The translations under genes were made by a program, and so were the position numbers. A stretch of 64,000 nucleotides of DNA. Origin: Climacium dendroides (Eukaryota > Streptophyta > Bryopsida > Hypnales > Climaciaceae). A model generated the notes under the pieces. It was not told the origin of the DNA. It did not search any database and saw only the letters and a program-made list of their open reading frames with translations. This document shows positions 1-11,483 of this stretch, in pieces (position 1 is the stretch's first letter; each line of letters starts with the position of its first letter). The DNA lies in contig OX467092.1 in the NCBI GenBank assembly GCA_950106755.1, positions 3,100,001 to 3,164,000 on the forward strand, given 5' to 3'.

Positions 1-588
1 GGTTAAAAAGTTATTGCATGATATGTAATTTTCATCATTCGATGAGTAGCTTGGGCAACCCAAAAACCTTCTTTAAAAATCACTTTTTTAAGAAATAAAA
101 AATTGAATTAGATTCTCTAGACTTATATATTCGTAGAAATCTTTGAATCATTTCATTTTGATTTATGGAATGAAAGTTATGAGGAGTTTTAGTTTGTGGG
201 TAGGTATGGAATCTCTAGACGCCATATCTTGCCCACAAACTAAAACTCCTCATAACTTCCATCTCATCAATTGAAATAGAATGATTAAAAGCTTTCTACA
301 TATATATAAATCTAGAGAACCTATTTCAAATATTTTATTTCTCAAAAAAGTGATTTTTAAAGAAGTTTTTTGGGCTGCCCAAGTTGCTCACCAAATGTTG
401 AAAATTACATATCATCCAATAACTTTTTAACCATGTAGTCAAAAGTTATGAAAATTGTTGCGCCTTAAAGCTACTCCTTAGACACATGTTTTGTGAAATT
501 TTCAAAGAAAAGAAACAGAAATTCCATTTGTAGTTAGCTGCCCAAAATTGTTATGATGCCCAAAAAATGGTGTTTGGACCTTTAGAGG
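1..588. mobile_element. Giant foldback element, family A, left copy, cut by the window edge
   Basis: The sequence is an imperfect palindrome centred near position 215: the segment from about 1 to 210 is the reverse complement of about 220 to 432. The right arm continues to 588, where it ends in CTTTAGAGG followed by TTAA at 589-592. The matching left end would lie about 150 bp before the window. It is the same element as 5207-5946. No coding potential is visible. It is called mobile because the outer edge matches the termini of the family B elements and because a related half-copy lies at 9849-10207. The superfamily (piggyBac-like) is inferred from the TTAA edge only. Confidence 0.75.
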
Positions 589-1168
589 TTAAACATCCAA
601 GTGTAGGAAAATTTCAAATTCTGTGTTTGAAATATACAATAAATGGGTGAAAAGTTACTTTACTTTAGGGTTATCCTTACAATAGCTTTTGAAGTGCTCG
701 AATGGCCCCACTGAGTGGTTGCTTCCATAATCAGGAGTTGATATGAATAATTTAGGATGTTTTGAGGAATTCAATGAAATGTACCAATTGAACAAATCTT
801 TTGGATGTGGAATTGATGGCAGTTTAGGAGCTCAAAGTGAAGCACAGGAGCGGAGCATGTCATGGAGTGAGCCAGTAAGGTAACTTAGCTGACCTCTTTC
901 CAATTAGCCACCCATTTTCGCTTATTAGGCTGCCATGTTTTCCAACCATGTTTTCGCTTATTAGGGTGACAGTTCACATAGCACAAATGTTGGGGAGGTG
1001 TACAGTAGCCAACGCATTTCCAACCATCACCCTATTTCTGATTTGTAGGCTGCTTTCTTTTCCATGAAGTTCTCCTTACTTTCTGTAAAGTTGTAGTGGA
1101 GTTTGAGGAGCAGTTGTGGTTGAACTTAGCTTGATGTGCAATGAAGAAAGCCTGTCTACACTATCCAC

Positions 1169-1399
1169 GGCCAGGGTGAATTGACCCCCTCATTGCCTTG
1201 TTGGGAGAACATTGGAATTTTGTATTTGCAACACATGGAGAAATTTGGAAGTTCTGAATTCATATTTGCAATTAGATTGTAGAGGCCCCAAATTAGATTG
1301 TAGAGGTGAAGAAATATAAAAATATGCGGCTCAAAATAGGGGGCAAATTTTCATATTCTCCCTTGGTTGGGGCAATGAGGGGGTCAATCCTCCTTGGCC
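1169..1399. mobile_element. MITE, family C (231 bp)
   Basis: The left edge GGCCAGGGTGAATTGACCCC and the right edge GGGGTCAATCCTCCTTGGCC are inverted repeats of about 29 bp. The interior is AT-rich and non-coding. It includes a core found again at 2556, 4480, 47280, 47765 and 49080 (around GAATTCATATTTGCAA). Other copies are at 4401-4624, 47677-47913 and a shorter 41217-41363. Flanking 8-bp duplications are seen at the last two, not here. Confidence 0.75.
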
Positions 1400-1489
1400 C
1401 ACTCAGAATTGGGGGAGGGAGGATTGATCCCCTTAGGATTTCAGAAATTTTGACGGCAACAAAAGAAAAAAATTCCAAAGAAGAATAAG

Positions 1490-2049
1490 TTTCATTCCTA
1501 GAAAATTGTTAAGAAGTAGGTATGAGATGGAAAAAAAAATTTAATTATTAATATTTTTTAAAATAGAACTGAAATACACTAATTCCAACGGTGAGATTGC
1601 TCTAGAAAGTAAACTAGACCATGTGAAACTTTTTTAAAAATTGAAACAAGACATGTGGACCCCAAAGAATCATCTACAAAAATCATTTATTGAAAAAAGT
1701 TGGAATCCTAAATTGCCCGAAAAACTAAGATTGTCCATAACTTTCTCATAACTAGTCCAAATGGAATGAATCAAAGTTTCAAATGTAGACAAAAGTTTAA
1801 AGATTTTAGGAAAAAATATTTTGACTTTTTCTGATTTTTTTGTGCTGCCCAATGACTATTATTTTTGGCTTTTTGTGCCATAACTTTTTTTCATGGGCAC
1901 CGATTGAAACAAAAATTATATGTTCACAAAGCTCTCGGCAAACTTCAAAACCTCAAAAAAAATCTCAAGAACATTCACTACAAATTGAGACAATAGGAAC
2001 CTACCCGGACCCAAATTGTCCCCTGAGGTGACACATGGTCCTTTAGGGG
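1490..2049 (+). mobile_element. Family B MITE (TTAA/CCCCTAAAG type), 5'-truncated copy
   Basis: It aligns with the second half of the complete element at 61306-62138: shared blocks include GATTGTCCATAACTTTCTC, the stretch around CACCGATTGAAACAAAAATT and the terminal GGTCCTTTAGGGG. The right end is followed by TTAA (2050-2053). The left third of the element is missing. Small ORFs here are chance. A minus-strand fragment of the opposite end of the same family lies at 4160-4350. Confidence 0.75.
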
Positions 2050-2099
2050 TTAAGGTACCAAGATAACAAATCATCCATCCATTAAATTAGGCTATTTGT

Positions 2100-2272
2100 T
2101 TTGTTTTGTTTGATACGTTGCGAGATCTCCCGGACTGTGCATCCCCTGCTGGTGTGCTTAGTACCGTAGGAAAGCCCGAAAGTTATTGAATTTCAAAAAA
2201 TTTATGAGCTAAAATATTAGAAAATGAATTTCATTTTGCTTTTGGGTGTGGCAACGGCACAGGGCACACCTG
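2100..2272 (+). repeat. Dispersed repeat, family G, copy 1
   Basis: It shares its 3' part with 22735-22949 and 45395-45580. All three end in a block close to GTGGCAACGGCACAGGGCAC; two continue to ACTAG followed by T, while this one reads CACCTG followed by T. The 5' parts match more loosely. The CTAG|T end would suit a Helitron 3' terminus, but I see only a weak hairpin, so the class is open. Confidence 0.5.
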
Positions 2273-3269
2273 TCTTGGTAAAGGGCGGGCACGATGCAGA
2301 AGCGCACCTTAGCTAGGCGGCAGTGCACCTTCCTTATCATGTACAACATGATGCGTTGTCGTGCTATGAGAAGGGACCGACGCCCCTCCCAAATGGTTTC
2401 AGTTCCACAAGTCAAGCAGCTCCCCAACGAAACCGACTCCCGAGAATGACTTCCGGTCAAGCAGGACGCACGCGGGACGCAAACAACGTTCCATCGATCC
2501 CACGCCATTTTCGGGAGACCGGCCGGGGCGAACCGGGCCCTCGCTCGCCCCCGATTTTATCCCTTGCAAATTTTGAATTCATACTTGCAATCGGAGGCTC
2601 CAAATTAGCTAGAATAGCTAGGTGTAGAAGGTGGATTAATCAAGCACAAAATAGGGGGACTGTTATATGATTGTACAGTCTCTAGAAAGGGTTCGATGGG
2701 ATGAGCGACGGGGTTGGTTCACTGGGAATGAACAAAGCATTTCCAATGCGGCAATGCCACGCCTTCAGTTCAAGTTTCTGAAATTATATATACATGTACA
2801 GTAGTTAATTAACATCAAGACCCTGGAACCTGGAATGCTGGAAGAATCGACCTGCAGACCCATCTCTGAATGTTGGGTTGGGTGGAAGATCTTCATTACG
2901 TACAGGGCCCACCTCTCGGTATTCAAGTTGAAGGGCTGATGTTAATAAACGAGGAATAAAAAACAAATCCGAGTGCAGGAGAGAAGACGTCCGTAAGAGC
3001 AAGCAAGCTCGCTTCTCGTTGCTCCTAGTGCTCCTAGTCCACATACTCATCGCAGGATCGGAGAGAAAGGCCGGCGGGAACAAGTCCAAGTAACGAGATG
3101 CTCTCCCCATCCTGTTCTCTTCAATTCAACCATTTCTTTTCGCAATGCCACAAACAAGCAATGCCAATTCATTCTGACCGAAGCTAGCTAGGAAGACGGT
3201 CATTCCCACTGTAACTTGCTAGATAGATTGTGTGACAGATTCTCGCATGTGAGTGTTTCCATTCATAAT
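2273..3269. other. No supportable gene; family C-like core at about 2556-2650
   Basis: This stretch is less AT-rich than its surroundings, especially 2440-2560. Short ORFs on both strands (for example 2323-2670 and 2805-3110) have no recognisable domain. At 2556-2650 the sequence around GAATTCATACTTGCAATC repeats the core of family C MITEs without its terminal repeats. Confidence 0.5.
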
Positions 3270-3625
3270 ATATATCACTTCAGTAAGCGAATAGGGAATT
3301 TCATTAAAATGGCAAATATTATGTGATTTTGGCATTTCCGCAGTTCAAACTGCCCAATCTGAACTCTATTAGCATTCTAGATTTTTAAAATCTATACCTT
3401 TATTAGATATCTGAAATATGGAAATATGTAGATTTTTAAATCAATTGGTCTGAAATCTACATTTTTCTAAATTCAATACATCTAATAATGATGTAGATTT
3501 CAAAAATCTAAGACTCAAATAAATTTCAAACCGCCCAATCTGAACTGTGACAATGGCACACTGTGAAAATGGCACATGGAATATTGCCATTTTACTGAAT
3601 GGTCACTTTATGGACCTCTGACCTT
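3270..3625. mobile_element. MITE-like palindromic element
   Basis: The ends are inverted repeats: ATTAAAATGGCAAATATT near 3290 faces AATATTGCCATTTTACT near 3580-3600. Just inside lies a short direct repeat, CCCAATCTGAACT (about 3352 and 3536). The core is AT-rich with no ORF. No clear target duplication was found, so the exact ends are approximate. Confidence 0.5.
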
Positions 3626-4159
3626 ACGTACATCACAAATAATTTATGCACACTGAAGATTGCCAGTTTCAAAGTATGTGCCAATCTACTCTTGAAAGAC
3701 TAGAAAAGTTGCACTGCTCCTGTGCGTCCACTGTTCCTTGTATGAATGATATGCCTAATATCAATTGTCTTGACAAATAGCTGCCAAATGAATCCTGGAA
3801 CTAGTGTGTCGAATTCACCTGAGAAATCCAAGTAGTCCATCCATCGGTGCAACTATGGAATTTATCAGCTTGAGCTGCTAGTATGGAATTTCAGGCTCTA
3901 ATCTAAACTCAAGTTGGGAAATTCACCAGAATTCCACAATCCATGGAATAGGCTAGGGTTTATAGATGTTTTGGATTTCTCTTAATCTCTTATGATTAGC
4001 TGTTGGAGAGTATGACTCTTCGTTTTCGCACAAAGGACTGCATGTTCTGAGAGATTTTTCTGTCAATATTTGTGCAGACGGCGCAGTGGACTGCCGACAA
4101 AGTACGAGCTGGAAGTCGCGGACTTCTTAGTAACCGAAGCCTTTCGCAGTAGATGGGCG
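3626..4159. other. No gene seen
   Basis: Unique-looking sequence inside the loop of the large inverted repeat. About 4060-4160 is slightly GC-richer. No coding region, RNA gene or repeat recognised. Confidence 0.5.
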
Positions 4160-4350
4160 TCAAAAAAAAAATTGGAATTTTTTCTTTCTGTGCCATCAAA
4201 ATTTCTGAAATTTTTTCTGCACATTTTTATACCAGTTAGGTATTAGATCCTATGGTTATACATGGAAAAAAAAATTCCACTCTTTGCTATAGAAATGGGA
4301 GTTTGGAATGTTTTTTGGTAGAAAAAAGGCCTTGGTCATTTTGGGGGTAC
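4160..4350 (-). mobile_element. Family B MITE fragment
   Basis: In reverse orientation this matches the first about 190 bp of the family B element: ATTAGATCCTATGGTTAT and AAAAAAGGCCTTGG are equivalents of the blocks near the left end of 61306-62138. The terminal CCCCTAAAG is degenerate. It sits just outside the right arm of the large inverted repeat. Confidence 0.5.
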
Positions 4351-4359
4351 CCAGACCTC

Positions 4360-5795
4360 AATTGGATGGGGTCAATCCATAATCCTAGAGGTGGATAGTG
4401 GACCAGGGAGGATTGACCCCCTCATTGCCCCAACCAAGGGAGAATATGGAAATTTGCCCCCTATTTTGAGCTGCATATTTTTATATTTCTTCACCTCTAC
4501 AATCTAATTTAGGGCCTCTGATTGCAAATATGAATTCAGAACTTCCAAATTTTTCCATGTGTTGCAAATACAAAATTCCAATGTTCTCCCAGCAAGGCAA
4601 TGAGGGGGTCAATTCACCCTGGCCGTGGATAGTGTAGGCAGGCAGGCTTTCTTCATTGCACATCAAGCTAAGTTCAGCCACAACTGCTCCTCGAACTCCA
4701 CTACAACTTTACAAAAAGTAAGGAGAACTTCATGGAAAAGAAAGTAGCCTACAAATCGGAAATAGGGTGATGGTTGGAAATGGGTTGGCTACTGTACACC
4801 TCCCCAACATTTGTGCTATATGAATTGTCACCTAAACCACAACTGATTGGAAACATGGCAGCCTAATGAGTGAAAATGAGTGGCTGATTGGAAAGAGGTC
4901 GGCTAAGTTACCTTACTGGCTCACTCCATGACATGCTCCACTACTTGTGCTGATTCACTTTGAGCTCCTAAACCGCCATTCCTTCCACATCCAAAATATT
5001 TGTTCAATTGGTACATTTCATTGAATTCCTCAAAACATCCTAAATTATTCATATCAACTCCTGATTATGGAAGCAACCACTCAGTTGGGCCATTCGAGCA
5101 CTTCAAAAGCTATTGTAAGGATAACCCCAAAGTACAGTAACTTTTCACCCATTTATTGTATATTTCAAACACACAATTTCAAATCTTCTTACACTTGCAT
5201 GTTTAACCTCTAAAGGTCCAAACACCATTTTTTGGGCATCATAACAATTTTGGGCAGCTAACTACAAATGGAATTTTTATTTCTTTTCTTTGAAAATTTC
5301 ACAAAACATGTGCCTAAGGAGTAGCTTTAAGGCGCAACAATTTTCATAACTTTTGACTACATGGTTAAAAAGTTATTGCATGATATGTAATTTTCAACAT
5401 TTGGCGGGCAACTTGGGCAACCCAAAAAACTTCATCAAAAATCACTTTTTTGAGAAATAAAATATTTGAAATAGGTTCTTTAGATTTATATATATGTAGA
5501 AAGCTTTTAATCATTCTATTTCAATTGATGAGATGGAAGTTATGAGGAGTTTTAGTTTGCGGGCAAGATATGGTGTCTAAAGATTCCATACCTACCCACA
5601 AACTAAAACTCCTCATAACTTTCATTCCATTAATCAAAATGAAATGACTCAAAGATTTCTATGAATATATAAGTTTAGGGAACCTAATTCAAATTTCTAT
5701 TTCTTAAAAAAGTGACTTTTAAAGAAGTTTTTTGGGTTGCTCAAGTTGCACACCGAATGTTGAAAATTACATATCATGCAATAACGTTTTAACCA
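4360..5795. repeat. Right arm of the 1.4-kb inverted repeat (partner 1-1435)
   Basis: It is the reverse complement of 1-1435, with the same internal elements in mirror order: family C MITE (4401-4624), a unique-looking middle part (4630-5200), then the first half of foldback element A. Transcription through the locus would give RNA able to fold into a long hairpin of about 1.4 kb. Confidence 0.85.
4401..4624. mobile_element. MITE, family C, inside the right inverted-repeat arm
   Basis: The edges GACCAGGGAGGATTGACCCC and GGGTCAATTCACCCTGGCC are inverted repeats. This is the mirror copy of 1169-1399 and was present before the two arms were formed, because its flanks match on both arms. Confidence 0.75.
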
Positions 5796-5946
5796 TGTAG
5801 TCAAAAGCAATGAAAATGGTTGTGCCTTAAAGCTACTCCTTAGGCACATGTGTGAAATTTTCAAAAAATAAAAATAAAAATTCCATTTGTAGTGAATTGC
5901 CCAAAATCACTATGATGCCACAAAACAATGTTTGGACCCTAGGGGG
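5207..5946. mobile_element. Giant foldback element, family A, complete copy (740 bp)
   Basis: Each half is the reverse complement of the other, with the turn near 5577, so the inverted repeats are about 365 bp long with almost no spacer. The left edge is TTAA (5203-5206) then CCTCTAAAGGTCC. The right edge is GGACCCTAGGGGG then TAAG, one to two changes from TTAA. Blocks such as GGCATCATAACAATTTTGGG and ACATGGTTAAAAAGTTATTG occur in both halves. There is no ORF of note. The outer edge is shared with family B, so the same transposase could have moved both; that is inference. Confidence 0.8.
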
Positions 5947-8632
5947 TAAGATTGCACTTAGAGCTTTTATGGCAACAGATTATGGAAAATGCAAATGGAA
6001 GAGAGAGTTGTTTGTAGAATAAAATGTTGTACTTCATAATTCTCTAAGGTGTAACCACCTATAACTAACCGAATAAGCAATTGTGAAGTATAGTGAGGCG
6101 AAGAAAATATTTCCATAAGTGTAGAGATAGAAATGAGGGGGATTGACAAAATTTGGAAGTTTTATCACTTGAATTGAAACTACACTGAATTTGAGAAGGC
6201 AAAAGTTCATCTAGATCTATGTTCAATGTGTAGACTATTCCAAAATTGATCATTTAAGAGGCTACTTCTTATTCATTTTGGCACTTCAAACCAAAGATGT
6301 GTCAAGAACAAAATGGAAAAATTGATGGTAGGAAATCAAAAATTCATGTTTGGAAATTAGTTCCAACCTTTGCTCCATTTTTGCCACCCTATTGATTGCT
6401 CTTGGGGTGTTTGTTGGTGATGGATGGCTCTACTTGTAGTTATTTGTAAATTCAAGTAAGTGAAAGATATATAAATTATGAATTCCTAGCTTAATAGATG
6501 GAAAAGCAAGTATTTCTTCTTTTTGAATGACTAAATAAATAAATAATACAAAAATCTTGGAAAATCACTAGAAATAAAACATATCAATTTGAACTTCATG
6601 AAGAAATGAATTTTACAAAAATTACAAATGTCCAATCCATAATAAAATTTTGAAGAGATTTTCAATTATAGATTTCAATTTTCTTTACAATTCTTACAAT
6701 TCAAACTCCCCCGTGACACAATATGAGTCAGTAATTGACTCATTTGCGCTCATTGTAATAAATACACAAACATATATCACAAATACATTTCATTTTCAAA
6801 TACCTATCACATCCTTCTACGTTGGTGAGCACTCCATTCTTGATTGGTTTTGCATACAATACAATTTTCTTCCTTCACAATTCTTTGATTTAAAATTAAT
6901 GCACAAATTGAAGATCTATAGAGCTTTTGAAGATCAAACCATTTCATTTTTCCTTCTTTAGAATATTGTAGATTTTTTTAATGTTTATGGATAGAATTCA
7001 AAAAATTACACATAAAACATACCACCAAATTCGAAATTTTAAAACCCTCAAATCCTAAATCCTACCTATAATTTGGATGATTAAGTAATTATAGAAAAAT
7101 GATTACTTTTGAAAATCTCCAAGTTGGCTTTGGGTTTATTTGGGCTTGGCTATATAAAATCCAAGGTGTCTTGAAGTTATCTTTAGCCAAGCTGAGAGTA
7201 TTGCCAAAATGTCCTATGGTCATTTTAAGCCAAGCTCTAAAACATCTTAGGAAGTCTATATGCTCTCTTTAACCAAATCCAAACATCCACAAGATATCTC
7301 AAGGACAAATCATCATCTTGCTTGGTTAAACTTCTTTAGTTTTCTATATTAAAATTGATATTTTGATATTTATTATATTTATATATAAAGTTTATTTTAA
7401 AACTTTAATAATTAAAATTTTATGATTTTAAAATGAATTTCTTAATAAAAATCTTAATAATTATAAAATGGCTAAAACAGTATGAAAATTTAAAGAGAAT
7501 TGAACAAATAGTACTTTGTACTAAACATCGTAGTATAATTGGTGTACTCTTTGAGCTTACACCAAAAGAAATTTGATTGAAGAAGTTCATAAATGGTGTA
7601 TTTTAAGCTTTTAAGATGCTACCTTCATTATTAGAGCTACATTTTCTTAGTTAGGTGTAAAAGCATTTAAAATCAAGAACTATGTGAAAATTGGGATTTG
7701 ACTTTTTAAGTGCCCCGGGCTTCCCATGTCCTTTCATGATTAAAGTTCAAAATATAATATTATAATATCAGTGATAGCTATGGTATAATTTAATGTATGG
7801 ATTCAATTTCCATTTTTTAAATTCACAATTTCTATTCATAAATGAATTCCAAAATATCCCTCTACATTATATTTAAATTCAATTCTTTGCAAATTTTCAA
7901 AAAACAAAAAGATTTTATTGCCTTAAGAACCAAAATTTTGAAGATGTATTAAAAAATATAAGTTTAGAAGTACATTTTAATAGTGGTGTTCAAACCAAAT
8001 AACATGCCTATACAATTAACAAATTCAAAAGAAAATTGAAAATCCCTTTTGAAATAATTCTTAGATTCAGTATTTGTTAATTGTTTTGTATAGATTTTGT
8101 ACTTTGATTTAAAAATTCTTAAACTATGAATCTAATGGTAACTCTTTAAAAACAATTATTTAACAAATTCATCCAAGTCAATTTTGAAGGTCATTATTTT
8201 AAAAAGTTACTTTTTGAGGTCAAATATATTTATATTCATTGCACCATAATTTTTTTGCAAAAGAAAGCTTTAAAACATTGTAGTAGAAATGATAGATTGT
8301 ACAATGGCTTTGGGTGCAACCATGATTGCCTGTATTGAGATCATACAGTAGTGACAAATTGCGAAAACCATGAAAACCCCAAATCAATTAGAAAACAAGT
8401 ATACGTGTCATTTTTCCATGGGTTGAAAAACATTCACAACAAGTTTTCAAAAGGGTACATCAATCCCTGTTTTAAAAGAACTTCAAACTTTTTATTCAAA
8501 CAACATAGGCCTCAAGTGTTTAAAAAAAACTCATTGATAGTTGTTAGAGAACTCTACTAAAATAGCCATGTCTTAAAGTAAATATACCCATACTCAATCA
8601 CTTAAAGGATTTTGGAACAGAACATCAATAGT
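5947..8632. other. AT-rich stretch, no gene
   Basis: Very AT-rich sequence with only short chance ORFs (for example 6650-6961, which opens with TTG, and 8351-8560). No conserved domain, tRNA or clear repeat was recognised. Confidence 0.6.
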
Positions 8633-8636
8633 TTAA

Positions 8637-9185
8637 CCTCTAGGTAAAGTTTTTTGACTATGTTTTCACCAAAAATGTTCCAAAACTGCTGTTTCTAGTA
8701 CAAGTACCAAATTTTTGACAAAACACATTTTTGGACACATGTAACCATAAGATCTTACAGTGCATTGGTTTGAAAAGATGTGATAAAATTTTCAGAAATT
8801 TCCACCATATAGATTGCAAGATATTAGCATTTGAAGTAACAAAAATCCTTTTTTTGGCCCAACAAAAAACTAGGTAGCAACACTTCACAAGGTTACATTT
8901 GGATGGAAAAATGTCCAACATGGTGGATACTCTTTAGATTCATTCTTCAAGGCAAGTTGGCTACATGCTTGAAAATTTTGAAATCATTTAGAATTGTACA
9001 ACATATAGGAAAAAATAGTAAGTTGAAAGATGTAGAAAATGATTTAAAATACTAAATTTTTAATAATTTATTTATGGAATTGAAAATACCAATTCCAATG
9101 GTTGAAATGTTATTAAAAAGAATACACACCTAACTATTTTATTTTTTCTAAAAATATTGAAAATAGGATTAAATAGAAGACTTCA
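8637..9185 (+). mobile_element. Family B MITE, diverged partial copy
   Basis: TTAA (8633-8636) is followed by CCTCTAGGTAAAG, then by blocks equivalent to the complete element: ATAAGATCTTACAGTGC, AGATTGCAAGATATT and, further on, CAATTCCAATGGTTGAAAT. The 3' end is lost close to the start of the family D element at 9226. Confidence 0.6.
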
Positions 9186-9225
9186 AAGTTTATCTTAGAG
9201 TAGAGATTCAATAACTACCCACAAT

Positions 9226-9689
9226 CTAAGGTAAACCAATTCATTATGGTTAGAATGAGGAATTTGACATCATCTTATTGCTGAAATTTTCCCGGAAATT
9301 TTTCAATTTTTTTCCCACATTAGTACAAGTGTCAGAAACAACAAGTGCAATTGAAATTATATATATTTTTGGGCAAAGTATAAATTTGTTAGGAATTTCT
9401 GAAGTATTCAGTCCAAGAGAGGCTATAGACTACCTCATAACCAACAAAATCTGAATCCATCATGCTCATTTTACTACCTAATGCAGTCACAGTATTTTCT
9501 ATCAAGGAAGGGCTAAAAAGTCTATTTTCACAATGAATTTCACACTGAAAAGTTAGAAAGTTTCTAGTGAGGTCACTATTCACTCCATTATTGTCTTGTA
9601 AGACATGCATTGTAACCCACATCCACAATGGATCATTTCCTAGGTGACCGCAATGGATCATTTGACTGCAATGGATTGCTCTACCTTAG
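9226..9689. mobile_element. Family D element, copy 1 (464 bp)
   Basis: The ends CTAAGGTAAACC and CTCTACCTTAG are inverted repeats. The body matches 10208-10680 in reverse and 13039-13474 in the same orientation. On the minus strand it carries a 90-codon ORF (9389-9661) also open in copy 2. Comparing the two over about 228 shared bases I count seven differences, five of which change the residue, so there is no sign of protein-level constraint. The ORF is not called as a gene. Confidence 0.7.
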
Positions 9690-9848
9690 TTCTTGAATGA
9701 TCAGAATTGGAAATCTCTAAACGTTGGCTATGGGGTCCAAGCACTTTTGGGCTTCATATTAATTTCAATTTTGGCAATAAAATTATGAAAAATTTGCAAC
9801 CTCCATATTTCCTATCATTCTTCATGGGAAAAAATTGTCACGTCTTAA

Positions 9849-10207
9849 ACCCTAAGCCTTAAATTGCATTTTTTTGGCAACATAGTGATTTGGGGCAACT
9901 TGTCATGAATTGAGTTTTTATTTTATTTTCCTTTGAAATTTTCACACAACATGTGCTTGAGGAGTGGCTTTAAGATCCAATAGTTTTCACAAATTTTGAC
10001 TACATGGTTAAAAAGTTATGGTATGATATGTAGTTTTCAACAATCATCGGGCAATCCAAGGCAACAAAAAAAACTTCTTTAGAAATTATTTCAAAAAAAT
10101 ACTAAAAATTTGAAATTGATTCCTTAGATTTATTTATATGTGAAATTTTTTGAACCATTCCATTTTGATTAATAAGATGAACGTTATGAGAAGTTCTAGT
10201 TTGCAAG
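9849..10207. mobile_element. Half of a family A foldback element
   Basis: TTAA (9845-9848) followed by ACCCTAAGCC opens a copy of one arm of family A; ACATGGTTAAAAAGTTATGG and CATTCCATTTTGATTAATAA are recognisable. The copy stops at about the turn of the palindrome, directly against family D copy 2, so the other arm is missing. Confidence 0.65.
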
Positions 10208-10680
10208 TAAAGTAGAGTAGCCCCATTGCGATCAAATGACCCATTGCGGTCACCTAGGAAATGACCCATTGTGAGTTTTCTTTAGTATATAAGATGTGGG
10301 CTACAATGCATGTCTTACATGACAATAATGGAGTGAATAGTGACCTCACTAGGAACTTTCTAACTTTTCAGTGTGAAATTCATTGTGAAAATAGACTTTT
10401 TAGCCCTTCCTTGATAGAAAATATTGTGACTGCATTAGGTAGTAAGATGAGCATGATGGATTCAGATTTTGTTGGTTATGAGGTAGTCTATAGACTCTCT
10501 TGGGCTGAATACTTCAGAAATTCCTAACAAATTTATACTTTGCCAAAAAATATATATAATTTCAATTGCACTTGTTGTTTCTCACACTTGTATTAATGTG
10601 GGAAAAAAAATTGAAAAATTGCAGCAACAAGATGATGTCAAACTCCTCATTTTGATCACAATGGGTTGGTTTCTGGCCTT
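10208..10680. mobile_element. Family D element, copy 2, inverted
   Basis: Reverse copy of 9226-9689. Together they form a second inverted repeat (arms of about 470 bp, spacer of about 520 bp) holding the half foldback. The 88-codon ORF 10261-10527 is the counterpart of the ORF in copy 1. The ends are more eroded than in copy 3. Confidence 0.7.
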
Positions 10681-11483
10681 TTGTCGCCAGTTCTGATATA
10701 AAGAAAGGAATACCCTGATGTCCCTCCAAATCTAATCCAATGGCATGCTGCCGGGAACACAAATTGTATGGTAAAAAAACCCGCTGCTTTCCACTCACTA
10801 CTTCCTACTTTGTTGCTCACTATTTTGGGACATGTACTATGATCTTATTAGTTTCAACCTTGAAAAAAAGATAGATACACATATCAAGCTTCAGTAGGAA
10901 ATCTGATCCAACCTTGGTTGGAAACTAAGGTAGGTACACCCAAATGTGCCACTGACCTTAAACCGCCATCTATACCATATGTACATCTTCAAAATCAGTT
11001 CTGTACCTATGTGGAAGAAACGCTTTTTGAACCAAACTTTGTTCCTTAATAACTTTTGCATACAGTATCCAAATGCCACATTCTCTGGTGCGTTGGAACC
11101 TCCTTTCACTTGCCAACAAGAACATATGAAATTTTTACCAATCCAATATTAGGAAATAGGCTGAGTAGCAATTAGTGGGGGTTTGAGGTGTACCCACCTT
11201 ATGCACCGTAGAAGTTGGGCATGGGTAGTGGTTGACAATGGGTACATTGGCTCCTGGAGTGTTCTGTACTGCATTTTTTTTTAAATCTTTTTAAAAATTG
11301 TTTTGTACTGTACTTTTCATGGATCTGTGTTCCTGGAGTTGCTTTCTCCCATGAAGTGGCATGCAGTGAGCCATGAGCCGTGAGCCAACGAGAAAGAATG
11401 TCAGTATCAAGTACTACATATTGGTCATAGAGAAGGGACCCATGTCCACCAAATCAGGGAATGATAAAAGGAGGTCCGACCTA
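10681..11483. other. No gene seen
   Basis: Mixed AT-rich sequence. ORFs 10562-10798, 10891-11109 and 10946-11152 overlap on opposite strands and show no domain. Confidence 0.5.

Larger units (their letters stand above)
1..1435. repeat. Left arm of a 1.4-kb inverted repeat (partner 4360-5795)
   Basis: Read backwards on the other strand, 4360-5795 matches this arm almost throughout, including identical placement of foldback element A and of the family C MITE. Coordinates on the two arms add up to about 5795. Identity looks high (most 20-base blocks match with zero to two differences), with small indels. The loop between the arms is about 2.9 kb. Part of the arm, about 880-1060, also resembles 60900-61060, so the arm contains dispersed repeat sequence. 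Confidence 0.85.

Noticed and set aside
1306..1488. Overlapping ORFs on both strands inside the family C MITE
   Set aside because: They lie entirely in repeat sequence and mirror each other because of the inverted repeats.
2209..2670. ORFs of 99 and 115 codons on opposite strands
   Set aside because: No domain, mutual overlap, and part of the sequence is family C-like repeat.
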